From Candidatus Endomicrobiellum devescovinae (lineage in GTDB: Bacteria; Elusimicrobiota; Endomicrobiia; Endomicrobiales; Endomicrobiaceae), in NCBI GenBank assembly GCA_031267795.1, contig JAIRYK010000022.1, forward strand, positions 186,001-250,000: DNA of 64,000 nucleotides, read 5' to 3'. Positions 16,397 to 25,807 of this stretch are shown one piece after another. A model generated the notes under the pieces. The model was not told where the DNA came from and did no database searches. It worked only from the letters and a program-made list of their open reading frames with translations. The translations under genes were made by a program, and so were the position numbers. Every line of letters begins with the position of its first letter. Position 1 is the first letter of the stretch.

Positions 16397-18113
16397 AGTA
16401 TCTTATAACACCCTCATATATAGAATCCGCTACAGACACGCGAAAATTTTTAGTGCCAAGTTTAGCTTCTTCACTATAATTGCTTAAAAAAGCGCTTTCA
16501 ACAAGAACCGACGGCATCTGCGTGCCTCTTAGTACGTAAAAACTTGCTTGCTTAACGCCTCTGCTAGGTATCTTTAGCCTTCCGCCTGCCTGAGAAGATA
16601 TGAACGCACTTAATTCTGAAGACTCGTTCATAAATGTGGTCATTGTCATAGACCATAATATCTCTTGAAGACGCACACGCTTTTTACTTGGCTTCCCTTC
16701 TAATTCTAGAACTGAATTCTCAAGGACTGCAGTCGCAGCAGCTTCAGAGTCAGTTGCTTTCTCAGATAAGTAATAAATCTCAAAACCGCTGACATTTCTG
16801 TCAAGATTTGCATTGCAATGTATAGATATAAACAAATCTGCATTATTCTCATTGGCAATATTTGCCCTTTCGGCAAGAGGAATAAACGTATCATCTTTTC
16901 TTGTTAAAATAACTTCAAAATCATCGTCTTTGTCAAAAATTGATTTTAGTTCGTAAGCTATATCCAGATTTAAGTCTTTCTCTTTAGTTCCATTTGCTCC
17001 CACAGCTCCAGAATCTTCTCCACCATGTCCCGCATCAACAACTATAATTTTTTTTCGCTCAAACTTTTTCTTTTTAGTTTCTTTTTTAGGAATGACTCCC
17101 GAAGTAGTATCTGTATCGTCAGCTATTATAAAGCTGTCGTCAATTATATTTCCGCTTTCAAATGTTGTAACAGGCGCACCTTTTAAGTCTTTATTTTCCT
17201 CATCATTTTCGCTTAGATGATCAAATTCGCTTATCTGAGAATGCCCAAACTTTTCTGGAGAAGTTAAATCTAAAGCATTTAAATTCTCGCCGTGCGAGGT
17301 ATGCACTTCTTTAACCTCAGAAACGCTACCATCTTTAGGAGTAATTACTGGAATCTTTCTTGAATGCTCAATTTCCACAACTATTTCGGCAGGATTTGAA
17401 GAACTTGTAGTCTTTATATTTTTTGGAACTTGATCAAGATTTATTGTAACAATCGCCGAACAGCCTAATGTCGCATATTGAATATTTTTAATAACGCCAT
17501 TATTTACGTTTATAGAGTCGTTTTGAACTTTCCCTCTCAAGATTGTCAAAATTATTGCATCTGCATTTTTTGAAACCCTATATTGAAGAGATTCGTCAAG
17601 TTGCACGCGCACCTTAGTGCTTTCTGATTTTGTAAAATATCTTACTGCAGAAATATTTGCATGGTGAGTTACTGTCAAAATTAAAGATGAAGGATTCCAT
17701 GATGTTTCCGCATCGGCAATTTCAGAAAATTCTTTTGAAGTAACAAATTCAGGTGAAACATATATATCATTCTTTATCAACCTTGATGGTAAAGACATCT
17801 TTTTAAACTTCCTGCCAAACACTATTCCAGCACTGTTAGCTTTTATATCTATTTTTCTGTTGTTTAAACGCATTGTTACTTTTGAACTTACCGATTTCCA
17901 GTCAAGCACAGCATTGTATAACTCGGCAAGTTCTTTAACAGAAAAATAATAGGTGTCATCTGAAATTTTATAAACGCTTATTCCGCTAAAAAGACTACCG
18001 TCAAGAACGACATTTACATTCTGTGACAAAAGAGAATTATCAGCAGAAGCATAAGAAAATACTAAAAAAAACAAAACAACCGCCGAAAAAAATAAAGATA
18101 TAATCTTTTTCAT
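16362..18113 (-). CDS. AMIN-domain N-acetylmuramoyl-L-alanine amidase
   Basis: The 583-residue protein has a signal peptide (MKKIISLFFSAVVLFFLVFSYASA), a copper-amine-oxidase-like/AMIN region (about 30-270), an acidic low-complexity linker, and a C-terminal Amidase_3 domain. Zinc ligands are seen in VVDAGHGGEDSGAVG and SIHCNA, with the catalytic Glu in SVLVESAFLSN. It cuts the amide bond between MurNAc and the stem peptide in the periplasm during cell separation. It overlaps rpe by ATGA and murI by 35 bases, so it is co-expressed with other envelope genes. Confidence 0.94.
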   Translation of the reverse strand: MKKIISLFFSAVVLFFLVFSYASADNSLLSQNVNVVLDGSLFSGISVYKISDDTYYFSVKELAELYNAVLDWKSVSSKVTMRLNNRKIDIKANSAGIVFGRKFKKMSLPSRLIKNDIYVSPEFVTSKEFSEIADAETSWNPSSLILTVTHHANISAVRYFTKSESTKVRVQLDESLQYRVSKNADAIILTILRGKVQNDSINVNNGVIKNIQYATLGCSAIVTINLDQVPKNIKTTSSSNPAEIVVEIEHSRKIPVITPKDGSVSEVKEVHTSHGENLNALDLTSPEKFGHSQISEFDHLSENDEENKDLKGAPVTTFESGNIIDDSFIIADDTDTTSGVIPKKETKKKKFERKKIIVVDAGHGGEDSGAVGANGTKEKDLNLDIAYELKSIFDKDDDFEVILTRKDDTFIPLAERANIANENNADLFISIHCNANLDRNVSGFEIYYLSEKATDSEAAATAVLENSVLELEGKPSKKRVRLQEILWSMTMTTFMNESSELSAFISSQAGGRLKIPSRGVKQASFYVLRGTQMPSVLVESAFLSNYSEEAKLGTKNFRVSVADSIYEGVIRYYAKKERDKNSK

Positions 18114-18760
18114 ATAGAAAGCGATTTTATAGCCTCTGTAGGATCTTTAGCGGAAAATATATAGCTGCCGCTTACTAGTACATCTGCACCAGCTTTAACA
18201 CAAATTTTACTTGTTTGGGAATTTATTCCCCCATCAATTTCTATAAGACAATTATATTTTTTTGTATCAATAACTTTTCTTAGACGCTTAATTTTTGGAA
18301 CCATATCTTCCATAAAAGACTGCCCCCCAAACCCAGGCTCAACAGTCATAACCAAAACCAAATCAACGTACGACAACAAGTCTTCTATTTCTTCAACGGA
18401 AGTTTTTGGTTTTATTGATACGCCAGCTTTTACACCTGAATCCTTTATTTCTTTTGCAAGTTTCTTTTTATCAGCCAAAATTTCCTGATGAAACACAATC
18501 AAGCCAGCTCCAGCTTCTTTGAAATCTCTCCAATATTTTTCTGGATTTGTAATCATAAGATGAGCATCAAAAAACAACCTTGTAATTTTCCTTAATGATT
18601 TTACAACTCCAGAACCTATCGTTATATTTGGAACAAAATGCCCATCCATAACATCTATATGAACCCAGTCAGCACCAATTTGTTCTAACATTTTAACATC
18701 GCATGCTAAATTTGAAAAATCTGCAGACAAAATAGATGGTGCTATAATAATTTTCTTCAT
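18110..18760 (-). CDS. rpe: Ribulose-phosphate 3-epimerase
   Basis: The ~216-residue TIM barrel has family signatures APSILSADF, VHIDVMDGHFVPN, VMTVEPGFGGQ and IDGGIN, carrying the metal-binding His/Asp residues. It interconverts ribulose-5-phosphate and xylulose-5-phosphate. The ATG at 18760 is preferred over an upstream TTG because MKKIIIAPS is where the family begins; its Shine-Dalgarno is weak. It sits 13 bases after the PASTA gene and overlaps the amidase start by 4. Confidence 0.96.
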   Translation of the reverse strand: MKKIIIAPSILSADFSNLACDVKMLEQIGADWVHIDVMDGHFVPNITIGSGVVKSLRKITRLFFDAHLMITNPEKYWRDFKEAGAGLIVFHQEILADKKKLAKEIKDSGVKAGVSIKPKTSVEEIEDLLSYVDLVLVMTVEPGFGGQSFMEDMVPKIKRLRKVIDTKKYNCLIEIDGGINSQTSKICVKAGADVLVSGSYIFSAKDPTEAIKSLSI

Positions 18761-18773
18761 CTCTATTTTCCAG

Positions 18774-19496
18774 TTAAGATCTTTCTGCAACCGTTACATT
18801 TACGCTCTTCAAATCTGTTATGTCTCTATCAGGTTCAGGATATTGTCTTATAATAATGCCGGAATCAAACTCAGAGGATTCTTCCTTTGTTATATTTAAA
18901 ACTATACCCATTTGCAACGACCATTCAGTAGCTTCTTGAAGATTTTTGTTAATAAAATCAGGCATAAGAATCATTCCTTCCGGCGGCTGTCCATCGGAAA
19001 CAATAAGATTAACTACAGAATCTTTGTCAACTTTAGTTCCAGCAGCAATGTCTTGAGCGACAATAGTGTCTTTATCGGCAACTACAGAATATCTCTTTGT
19101 AACCTCGCCCATAACCAATGTTGCCGTTCTTAAAGAAATATCAGCAGAACGAATGCTTTGCCCGATTAGGTTTGGAACATAAATAATCTCTCCACCACGG
19201 CTTATTGTAACCTTTATTACTTTACCTTCTCTAACATACATTCCCGCTGGAGGATTTTGTCTTAGAATTGTTCCTGCAGGAACATTTTGATTTGTTTCTT
19301 CACCATCCATCTTTAAACCAAAACCATATTTGGAAACCTCTTCAATAGCATTGTAAAGGTTTTTTTCAACAATGTTTGGCGTGGATATCTCTTTTTTACT
19401 GTGAACTAAAGAAATCATTATCATGTTAAAAGCAAAATAAAACGCAAAACCAATCACAGCTAAAACTATGAAAACTTTTAAAAACTTCTTTGCCAA
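18774..19496 (-). CDS. Membrane-anchored protein with three PASTA domains, no kinase
   Basis: The protein has a short N-terminus, one membrane helix (VFIVLAVIGFAFYFAFNMIM) and three tandem PASTA domains (starts near STPNIVEKNLYNAIE, IYVPNLIGQSIRSAD, LMPDFINKNLQEATE). PASTA domains bind peptidoglycan fragments and usually sit on Ser/Thr kinases or PBPs, but here no catalytic domain is attached. The TTG start at 19496 is preferred because AGGGG lies 8 bases upstream and it removes an overlap with ilvC; an upstream TTG at 19547 is the alternative. Its place ahead of amidase and murI fits an envelope role. Confidence 0.88.
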   Translation of the reverse strand: MAKKFLKVFIVLAVIGFAFYFAFNMIMISLVHSKKEISTPNIVEKNLYNAIEEVSKYGFGLKMDGEETNQNVPAGTILRQNPPAGMYVREGKVIKVTISRGGEIIYVPNLIGQSIRSADISLRTATLVMGEVTKRYSVVADKDTIVAQDIAAGTKVDKDSVVNLIVSDGQPPEGMILMPDFINKNLQEATEWSLQMGIVLNITKEESSEFDSGIIIRQYPEPDRDITDLKSVNVTVAERS

Positions 19497-19531
19497 GAGA
19501 TTTACCCCTAGTTCAAATTCCAAAAAGCTTA

Positions 19532-20530
19532 TTACTTTTTTGCCCAAGACATACGCGAACGAAGTCTTGCGCCTACTTTCTCTATAAGCCTTTCGCTTAC
19601 TTCCTTTCTTTCTTTGTTAAAAAATGGTCTGCCGTCTTTATTTTCTTTAAGCCAATCATTTGCAAACTTTCCAGATTGAATGTCTGACAGAACTCTCTTC
19701 ATTTCAGCTTTGGTTTCATCGGTTATCACTCTCTTTCCAGTTACATATTCGCCATATTCAGCTGTATCAGAAATTGAGTAGTTCATCTTGCTGAATCCAC
19801 CTTCAAAAATCAAATCAACTATAAGTTTCATTTCATGGCAACATTCAAAATATGCAATTTCAGGCTGATACCCTGCAGCTACAAGTGTTTCAAATCCTGA
19901 ATTTATCAACTCAACTACTCCACCGCAAAGAACTGCCTGCTCACCGAACAAATCCGTCTCAGTCTCTTCTTTAAAAGTCGTTTCAAGAACTCCGCCTCTT
20001 GTTCCACCTATACCTTTAGCGTAAGCAAGAGCCAATTCCTTTGCTTTTCCGCTTGCATTTTGTTCAACAGCTATCAAGCAAGGAACACCTTTGCCCTCTT
20101 CGTATTGTCTTCTTACAAGATGACCAGGACCCTTGGGAGCTATCATTATTACATCCAGATCAGCAGTAGGAACTATCTGTTGATAACGTATATTAAATCC
20201 ATGTGAAAAACTCAGAACTGCTCCTTTCTTAATATTGGGCTTTATATCCTCTTCCCAAGCTTTTTTCTGAACTTCGTCAGGCAAAAGAATGTGGATCCAA
20301 TCAGCCTGTTTAACAGCTTCTGCTATACTTAAAGGTTTCCAGCCATCTTCTACAGCTTTTTTATAATTAGCTCCACCTTCTCTTTGAGCAACAACAACGT
20401 TTATCCCTGAGTCTCTAAGGTTGAGTGCATGCGCGTGTCCTTGGCTTCCATATCCTAAAATAGCGATTGTTTTTCCTTTTAACAAACTTAAATCTGCATC
20501 ATTGTCATAATACATTTTTGCTTCTTTCAT
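19532..20530 (-). CDS. ilvC: Ketol-acid reductoisomerase IlvC
   Basis: The 332-residue class I enzyme has the NADPH-binding motif [22 protein letters not shown], and the knotted C-terminal domain with metal-binding residues ([24 protein letters not shown]). It makes 2,3-dihydroxy-isovalerate in valine/leucine synthesis. The start is preceded by GGAGAAAG. It is in the order ilvD-kinase-ilvB-ilvN-ilvC. Confidence 0.98.
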   Translation of the reverse strand: MKEAKMYYDNDADLSLLKGKTIAILGYGSQGHAHALNLRDSGINVVVAQREGGANYKKAVEDGWKPLSIAEAVKQADWIHILLPDEVQKKAWEEDIKPNIKKGAVLSFSHGFNIRYQQIVPTADLDVIMIAPKGPGHLVRRQYEEGKGVPCLIAVEQNASGKAKELALAYAKGIGGTRGGVLETTFKEETETDLFGEQAVLCGGVVELINSGFETLVAAGYQPEIAYFECCHEMKLIVDLIFEGGFSKMNYSISDTAEYGEYVTGKRVITDETKAEMKRVLSDIQSGKFANDWLKENKDGRPFFNKERKEVSERLIEKVGARLRSRMSWAKK

Positions 20531-20553
20531 CTCTTTCTCCTTAACTTTGCTTC

Positions 20554-21048
20554 TTATTTAACCCTGCCAGAGTTACCACGATATAAAACTGAAACTCCAG
20601 TCTTGCAAGTTTCCTTCACGCCATAAGGCAAAACAGCTTTCATAAAAGCACTCAGTTTACTTTCATCACCACTTATTTCAGCTACTATTGAATCTTGCGA
20701 TATGTCTATTATTTTAGCTCTGAAAACACCGGCAAGCCTGATAATTTCATCGCGCGAAGTCTTATTTACAGCATTTATCTTTATAAGGGCAAGCTCTCTT
20801 TCTATGTACCCAACATCATTAAAGTCATTGACTTTTATAACATCAACAAGTTTATTTAATTGTTTTGTTACCTGCTCCAAAATTGATTCATTGCCTTTTA
20901 CGACAATGGTCATTTTTGAAATTGCAGTATCTTCCGTCTCGCTTACAGAAAGCGAAGCTATGTTAAAACCACGCGCAGCAAAAAGAGCTGAAATTCTTGC
21001 CAAAACGCCAGATTTGTTCTCTACTAAAACCGAAACCGTGTGGCGCAT
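20554..21048 (-). CDS. ilvN: Acetolactate synthase small (regulatory) subunit
   Basis: The ~164-residue protein has an N-terminal ACT domain ([29 protein letters not shown]) and the ALS small-subunit C-terminal domain. It gives valine feedback inhibition to the catalytic subunit. The ATG at 21048 is chosen because GGAGG lies 4-5 bases upstream; a start 18 bases further up lacks one. The gene follows ilvB by 41 bases. Confidence 0.96.
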   Translation of the reverse strand: MRHTVSVLVENKSGVLARISALFAARGFNIASLSVSETEDTAISKMTIVVKGNESILEQVTKQLNKLVDVIKVNDFNDVGYIERELALIKINAVNKTSRDEIIRLAGVFRAKIIDISQDSIVAEISGDESKLSAFMKAVLPYGVKETCKTGVSVLYRGNSGRVK

Positions 21049-21089
21049 TACGCCTCCATTATACAAAATCTTTTCTTTGAGACATATAT

Positions 21090-22826
21090 TTACCCATTCA
21101 TTCTAGTTATCATTTCATCAAGAGAAGCTCCTGAGGGAACCATTGGGAAAACATTTTCTTCTATCTCAACCCACATGTCAATAACCACAGAGCCTTTTGT
21201 CTCAAGCATTTTTTTTAAAGCTAGCTCAACATCTTTTTTCTCAGTAACTCTTATACCTAAAACGCCATAACTTTCAGCCCATTTCACAAAATCTGGGACA
21301 TAGACAGGACAAGAATGCCTATTTGGCGTATTGCACCATTTAGGGCATTCCTTCCGTTTGGCAAGACAACTGTGAGAATATCTCTTACCATAAAACATCT
21401 CTTGCCACTGTCGGACATTGCCCAAATACTGATTGTTCAATATGACTACTTTTACATCAACTTCATTTAAAACCGCAACAGCCATTTCCTGCATGTTCAT
21501 CTGAAAAGAGCCGTCGCCAGCAACTGCTATGACTTCTTTGTTTGGATTCCCAAACTTTGCTCCGATAGCCGCAGGATACCCAAAACCCATAGTTCCGAGT
21601 CCACCTGAACTTAAAAACAAACGCGAATGCTTGGCTTTATAATATTGGGCAGACCACATTTGATGCTGACCTACTTCTGTAGTTATAATGGCTTCACCTT
21701 TGGTAAGCTCTGAAATTTTTTCTATAACATATTGAGGATGAAGCTTATCATCATTTCTCTCATAAGACAAAGGATGCTCTTCTTTCCATGAATCCACTGT
21801 TTTAATCCAATCTTTTCTATCTTTTTTATCAACTAAACCAATCATCTCTTTTAAAACTGTTTTTGCATCACCCACAACGGGAATATCAACATCAACAATT
21901 TTTGATATTGCAGTGGGGTCTATATCAACGTGGATTATTTTTGCATTTCTTGCAAAATCACAAACTTTGCCAGTGCATCTGTCATCAAACCTTGCGCCTA
22001 CGGCTATAATAACGTCTGCAAATTGCATAGCTTTATTGGCACAATAAGTTCCATGCATGCCAAGCATGCCCAAGCTAAGATTTGTATCGCAAGGATATGC
22101 CCCTATTGCAAGCAAAGTATTGGTTACGGGAATATCCGCTTTTTTTGACAACTCTAAAATTTCGTCTTCAGCATTGGAAATAACTACCCCCGTACCAATG
22201 TAAAAAACTGGATACTTACTTTTATTTATAACTTCAGCAGCTTTCTTTATCTGCCCAATATGTCCGTTGTAATTAGGCTTATAAGAACGTATTTCCACTT
22301 TATCAGGATAAATAAATTCGCAAACTCCTCGCTGAACGTCAACAGGAATATCAACCAAAACAGGTCCTGGTCTTCCCGTAGTTGCAATATAAAACGCTTC
22401 TTTTATAGTTCTTGCCAAATCTTTTACATCTTTAACTAAAAAGTTATGCTTTGTTACTGGTCTTGTTATACCTATAGTGTCAGCTTCTTGAAAAGCGTCC
22501 TGCCCTATAACGCTTGTTGCTACCTGTCCTGAAATAGCAACCATCGGAACAGAATCCATATATGCGTTAGCAAGCCCGGTAACGATATTTGTAGCGCCGG
22601 GTCCAGAAGTAACTATGCACACACCAGGCTTTCCTGTGGAACGAGCATAGCCGTCTGCCATATGAGATGCAGCTTGCTCATGCCTTGCCAAAATAAAATT
22701 AAGTTTAGAACCGTGCATTGCGTCAAATATTGGCAGAGCTTGACCACCGGGAAGTCCAAAAACAACTTCAACGTTTTCTTTTAACAAACTCTCAATTAAA
22801 ATCTGTGCTCCGGTCTTTTTTTCCAT
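21090..22826 (-). CDS. ilvB: Acetolactate synthase large subunit
   Basis: The 578-residue ThDP enzyme has the catalytic Glu in the VEVVFGLPGGQALP region context (HEQAASHMADGYARSTG), the FAD-binding middle domain, and the ThDP motif GDGSFQMNMQEMAVAVLNEVDVKVVILNNQ cut into its usual GDG...NN form. It joins two pyruvates to acetolactate. Near residue 485-505 an insert with four cysteines (CLAKRKECPKWC...SC) sits before PDFVKWAESYG, where E. coli and Bacillus enzymes are shorter. Similar inserts occur in some anaerobes as far as I recall. Confidence 0.97.
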   Translation of the reverse strand: MEKKTGAQILIESLLKENVEVVFGLPGGQALPIFDAMHGSKLNFILARHEQAASHMADGYARSTGKPGVCIVTSGPGATNIVTGLANAYMDSVPMVAISGQVATSVIGQDAFQEADTIGITRPVTKHNFLVKDVKDLARTIKEAFYIATTGRPGPVLVDIPVDVQRGVCEFIYPDKVEIRSYKPNYNGHIGQIKKAAEVINKSKYPVFYIGTGVVISNAEDEILELSKKADIPVTNTLLAIGAYPCDTNLSLGMLGMHGTYCANKAMQFADVIIAVGARFDDRCTGKVCDFARNAKIIHVDIDPTAISKIVDVDIPVVGDAKTVLKEMIGLVDKKDRKDWIKTVDSWKEEHPLSYERNDDKLHPQYVIEKISELTKGEAIITTEVGQHQMWSAQYYKAKHSRLFLSSGGLGTMGFGYPAAIGAKFGNPNKEVIAVAGDGSFQMNMQEMAVAVLNEVDVKVVILNNQYLGNVRQWQEMFYGKRYSHSCLAKRKECPKWCNTPNRHSCPVYVPDFVKWAESYGVLGIRVTEKKDVELALKKMLETKGSVVIDMWVEIEENVFPMVPSGASLDEMITRMNG

Positions 22827-22828
22827 AC

Positions 22829-23341
22829 TTATTTCCTTATTATATTAAGCACATCGTTTAAAACTTCGTCTTTATTTAATTTAGACGTGTCAATTTTAAC
22901 GGTGCTAAGTTTGCAGCAATACTTATTTCTATCCAATGCCCTATTTACAAGCTGGTCTAAATCGTCGGACCTTATGCCAGAATTTGCAGACTTAATTCTC
23001 TTTCTTATTATATGTTCGTCACACATTAAAGAAATATCGTAAAATTTAAAATCTTTGAACTTCAGACTTCTTAATATAAAATCATGCGTTTCTTGAAGAT
23101 GCAAAACCCAACTAAGAACAACATGATCAAAACTATCATTCTTTAAAAAATTATTAAGAACATAGACGATATTATCAACAACCATATCTTTATTCTTCTG
23201 GCTACAATTCCAATGTTTACCTTGATACCAACACCAATCTCCGTCAAGCATAACAGACTTTTCAAGTTTATCAATAAGCATTTTAGCTATAGTAGTCTTC
23301 CCAACTCCAGGAGCACCTCCAATAAAAATCAGTTTTTTCAT
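22829..23341 (-). CDS. Small P-loop kinase-like protein in the ilv operon
   Basis: The 170-residue protein has a Walker A motif GGAPGVGKTTIAKML at its N-terminus and resembles the AAA_33/adenylate-kinase-like NTPases. It has a lid-like basic region (RKRIKSANSGIRSDDLDQLVNRALDRNK). Substrate unknown. Its ATG overlaps the ilvD stop by one base and ilvB starts 2 bases after it, so it is tightly embedded between ilvD and ilvB and must be co-translated. A role in branched-chain synthesis is not implied by the family. Confidence 0.8.
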   Translation of the reverse strand: MKKLIFIGGAPGVGKTTIAKMLIDKLEKSVMLDGDWCWYQGKHWNCSQKNKDMVVDNIVYVLNNFLKNDSFDHVVLSWVLHLQETHDFILRSLKFKDFKFYDISLMCDEHIIRKRIKSANSGIRSDDLDQLVNRALDRNKYCCKLSTVKIDTSKLNKDEVLNDVLNIIRK

Positions 23342-24990
23342 TATTTTAAAATTGCTCCTGTATCTGCCGACTGCACTAATTTTGCATATCTAGCCATGTA
23401 ACCTGTTTTTATCTTCGGCTCAGGTTTAACCACTTTTGCAAGTCTTGCCTTTATTTCATCGTCACTTAATTCAACATTTAACGTTCTTTCTGTTATATTT
23501 ATTTTTATAATATCACCCTCATTAATAGCCGCTATTGCTCCACCTGAGGCAGCTTCAGGAGAAATATGCCCTATACATGGACCTCTGGTTCCTCCAGAAA
23601 AACGTCCGTCAGTAAGAAGAGCTACGGAATCAGCCAACCCCATTCCCTGCAAAGCGCTTGTGGGGCTTAGCATCTCTCTCATACCAGGTCCCCCCGCAGG
23701 ACCCTCGTATCTTATAATAACAACATCGCCGGGAACAATCTTTCTATCAAGTATCGCTTTCATTGCTTCCTCTTCGGAATTAAATACTCTTGCCTTGCCT
23801 GTAAATACTTTCATCTTTTCGCTTACGGCAGCTTGTTTTACAACAGAACCGTTTGGAGCAATATTTCCTCTTAACACCGCAATACCACCTTCAGGCTTGT
23901 AAGGATTCTTTGATCTTATAACGCTATCATCCAAAATTTTTGACGTAGTTGCTATTTCCTTTATGTCCATGCCAGTAACTGTCTTTGAAGCCGCTAACTT
24001 GTCCGTAAGAGCAGACAACACGGCAGGCACTCCACCAGAATTGTCTAAATCTTCCATGTACTGGTCTCCAGCAGGCTCTAAACAACATATTTGAGGAGTT
24101 TTTTTAGAAATTTCATCAAACAATTCTAAAGGAAGTTTTATGCCAGCTTCGTTAGCTATAGCTGGAAGATGCAAAACTGTATTTGTGGAGCCACCTAAAG
24201 CCATATCTACAGTAATTGCATTTTTAAAAGCATCTAAAGTCAAGATATCTCTAGGTTTAATATTTTCTTTTACAAGCTCAACTATTCTTATGCCTGATTC
24301 ATAGGAAATTCTTTTTTTCTTTGCGCTTACAGCCAGAGCAGTCGCACATCCTTGCAAAGACATTCCCATAGTCTCTGTTAAACACGCCATAGTATTTGCC
24401 GTGTACATTCCCTGACAAGCTCCAGCTCCAGGGCATGCAGCCATTTCCAACTCTCCAAGCTGTTGTTCAGTAATTTTGCCAGATTGAAACTGACCTACAG
24501 CTTCAAAAGTATCTCTTACCATTGAACGCCTTTTTTTATCGTACATGCCGGTCATCATAGCACCTGCCGTAACAACTATGGCAGGAATATTAAGTCTTGC
24601 GGCAGCCATTAACATACCTGGTGTAATTTTATCGCAGTTTGAAAGCAGAACAAGACCATCAAGCATATGGGCATTTGCAATGGTTTCAACTAAATCCGCA
24701 ATTATTTCTCTTGAGCCAAGCGAATAATGCATACCGCTGTGTCCCATAGCTATGCCATCGCATACGGCGGGAGCGCCGAAAATAAATGGAACTCCTCCGC
24801 CTGCTGCAATACCTCTTTCTATATATCTTTCCAAGTCCCGCATAGCGACATGTCCGGGGACTAAATCTGTAAAAGACGATGCTATTCCTATAAAAGGTTT
24901 ATTTAAATCTCTAGGGCTTATACCCGTAGAATACAGCAAACATCTATTAGGCACTCTAACAGCACCTTTTTTTATTTGGTCGCTTCTCAT
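23341..24990 (-). CDS. ilvD: Dihydroxy-acid dehydratase IlvD
   Basis: The 549-residue protein shows the Fe-S Cys motifs [12 protein letters not shown] and [17 protein letters not shown] and the C-terminal signature [14 protein letters not shown]. It dehydrates dihydroxy-isovalerate and dihydroxy-methylvalerate in valine/leucine/isoleucine synthesis. It is the first gene of the long minus-strand run. Length is normal. Confidence 0.98.
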   Translation of the reverse strand: MRSDQIKKGAVRVPNRCLLYSTGISPRDLNKPFIGIASSFTDLVPGHVAMRDLERYIERGIAAGGGVPFIFGAPAVCDGIAMGHSGMHYSLGSREIIADLVETIANAHMLDGLVLLSNCDKITPGMLMAAARLNIPAIVVTAGAMMTGMYDKKRRSMVRDTFEAVGQFQSGKITEQQLGELEMAACPGAGACQGMYTANTMACLTETMGMSLQGCATALAVSAKKKRISYESGIRIVELVKENIKPRDILTLDAFKNAITVDMALGGSTNTVLHLPAIANEAGIKLPLELFDEISKKTPQICCLEPAGDQYMEDLDNSGGVPAVLSALTDKLAASKTVTGMDIKEIATTSKILDDSVIRSKNPYKPEGGIAVLRGNIAPNGSVVKQAAVSEKMKVFTGKARVFNSEEEAMKAILDRKIVPGDVVIIRYEGPAGGPGMREMLSPTSALQGMGLADSVALLTDGRFSGGTRGPCIGHISPEAASGGAIAAINEGDIIKINITERTLNVELSDDEIKARLAKVVKPEPKIKTGYMARYAKLVQSADTGAILK

Positions 24991-25026
24991 AAAAACTCCA
25001 ATATTGCCTTATTTTTGCAAATTTGT

Positions 25027-25032
25027 ATTATA
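25027..25032 (-). promoter_or_regulatory. -10 element of the ilvD operon promoter
   Basis: TATAAT on the minus strand, with a TTGTGT -35-like hexamer 18 bases upstream. It lies 36 bases upstream of the ilvD ATG, so the leader is short, which leaves little room for transcription attenuation. Confidence 0.5.
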
Positions 25033-25327
25033 CTAAACTTTATTTTTCACACACAAGTTTTTGCCCGTCGTGAAAAGTCTTCCGCTCAAACCATTTGCAT
25101 TCAGCAATATTGCTATCTGAGTTTATCGGAAAGAAATTATTTAAATACTTTTAACTTATCATAAAGATATAAAGCTACGACTAAACTATTTTTTATACAA
25201 ATTACTTCAGGCAGGAATCGCCTTTTAATTTTCATCATACAATGCTAAAAGCTTAAATACAAAGTATTATGTTGTACTGCAAAATATATAATTGGCAAAC
25301 AAGTGGGGTATCTAGTATATTATTTTA

Positions 25328-25356
25328 TTGACATTTTTAACTATTTATTTTATATT
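25328..25356 (+). promoter_or_regulatory. Sigma-70 promoter of the secreted-protein pocket
   Basis: TTGACA at 25328-25333 and TATATT at 25351-25356 with a 17-base spacer, the same hexamers and spacing as the dtxR promoter. Predicted transcript start near 25363, about 160 bases before the first reading frame at 25520 and 445 before the signal-peptide protein at 25808. Confidence 0.65.
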
Positions 25357-25519
25357 CTAATCGTTTTATGCTCTAATCATCAAGAGAAAGAAAATGGGTA
25401 TAATTATCTCAATTTTTAACTACACAATAAACTCGTGCATTAGAACTTAATAAAGAAATGTTTAAACTAATTAATAATAATTAGTTTATTTTATTCTTTC
25501 CTTTTTCCTTTTATTTACA

Positions 25520-25799
25520 ATGACTTATGTCTATGACAGTCCTCAAGGGTATGCTCTCAAAGAGTCTGAGAAATCAGAAAGTACTAAGGCTGCTTTTGAT
25601 GTGTTTTTATCCAAATGCAGTGATCGCAACACAAACATAAAAGATGTATGCAAATCTCATAAAGAATACAGAAAAGCAGTTAAAATTCTAATAAAGCTAA
25701 GAAACATTTAACAAAGTAATAAAAAATTCAGATGTTTTACGAGAAGATATAAATGTTGCTTCTGAGCTTTATGTTGCTAAAGCGAAAGCTATCAGATAA
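25520..25799 (+). pseudogene. Remnant of a helical secreted-type protein, frameshifted
   Basis: One frame gives 63 residues (MTYVYDSPQGYALKESEK...) to a stop at 25711. The next frame continues without a gap as VIKNSDVLREDINVASELY and ends at 25799, nine bases before the following gene. The ATG has no Shine-Dalgarno and is preceded by an open hydrophobic stretch without a usual start codon, so the 5' end is probably lost too. The charged, alanine-containing helical style resembles the following protein, so it may be a decayed paralogue. No family is recognised. Confidence 0.4.
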
Positions 25800-25807
25800 G
25801 AGGAAAA

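Larger units (their letters stand above)
24991..25519. other. Intergenic region between ilvD and the secreted-protein pocket
   Basis: This ~530-base AT-rich stretch has no convincing gene on either strand. It holds the ilvD promoter (minus strand, TATAAT 25027-25032) and a strong plus-strand promoter (25328-25356). I see no T-box specifier, attenuator peptide or other leader for the ilv operon: the ilvD ATG is only ~30 bases downstream of the predicted transcription start. Confidence 0.6.

Noticed and set aside
24991-25030. T-box or leader-peptide attenuator for the ilv operon
   Set aside because: The predicted promoter is only ~36 bases from the ilvD ATG, leaving no room for such a leader.
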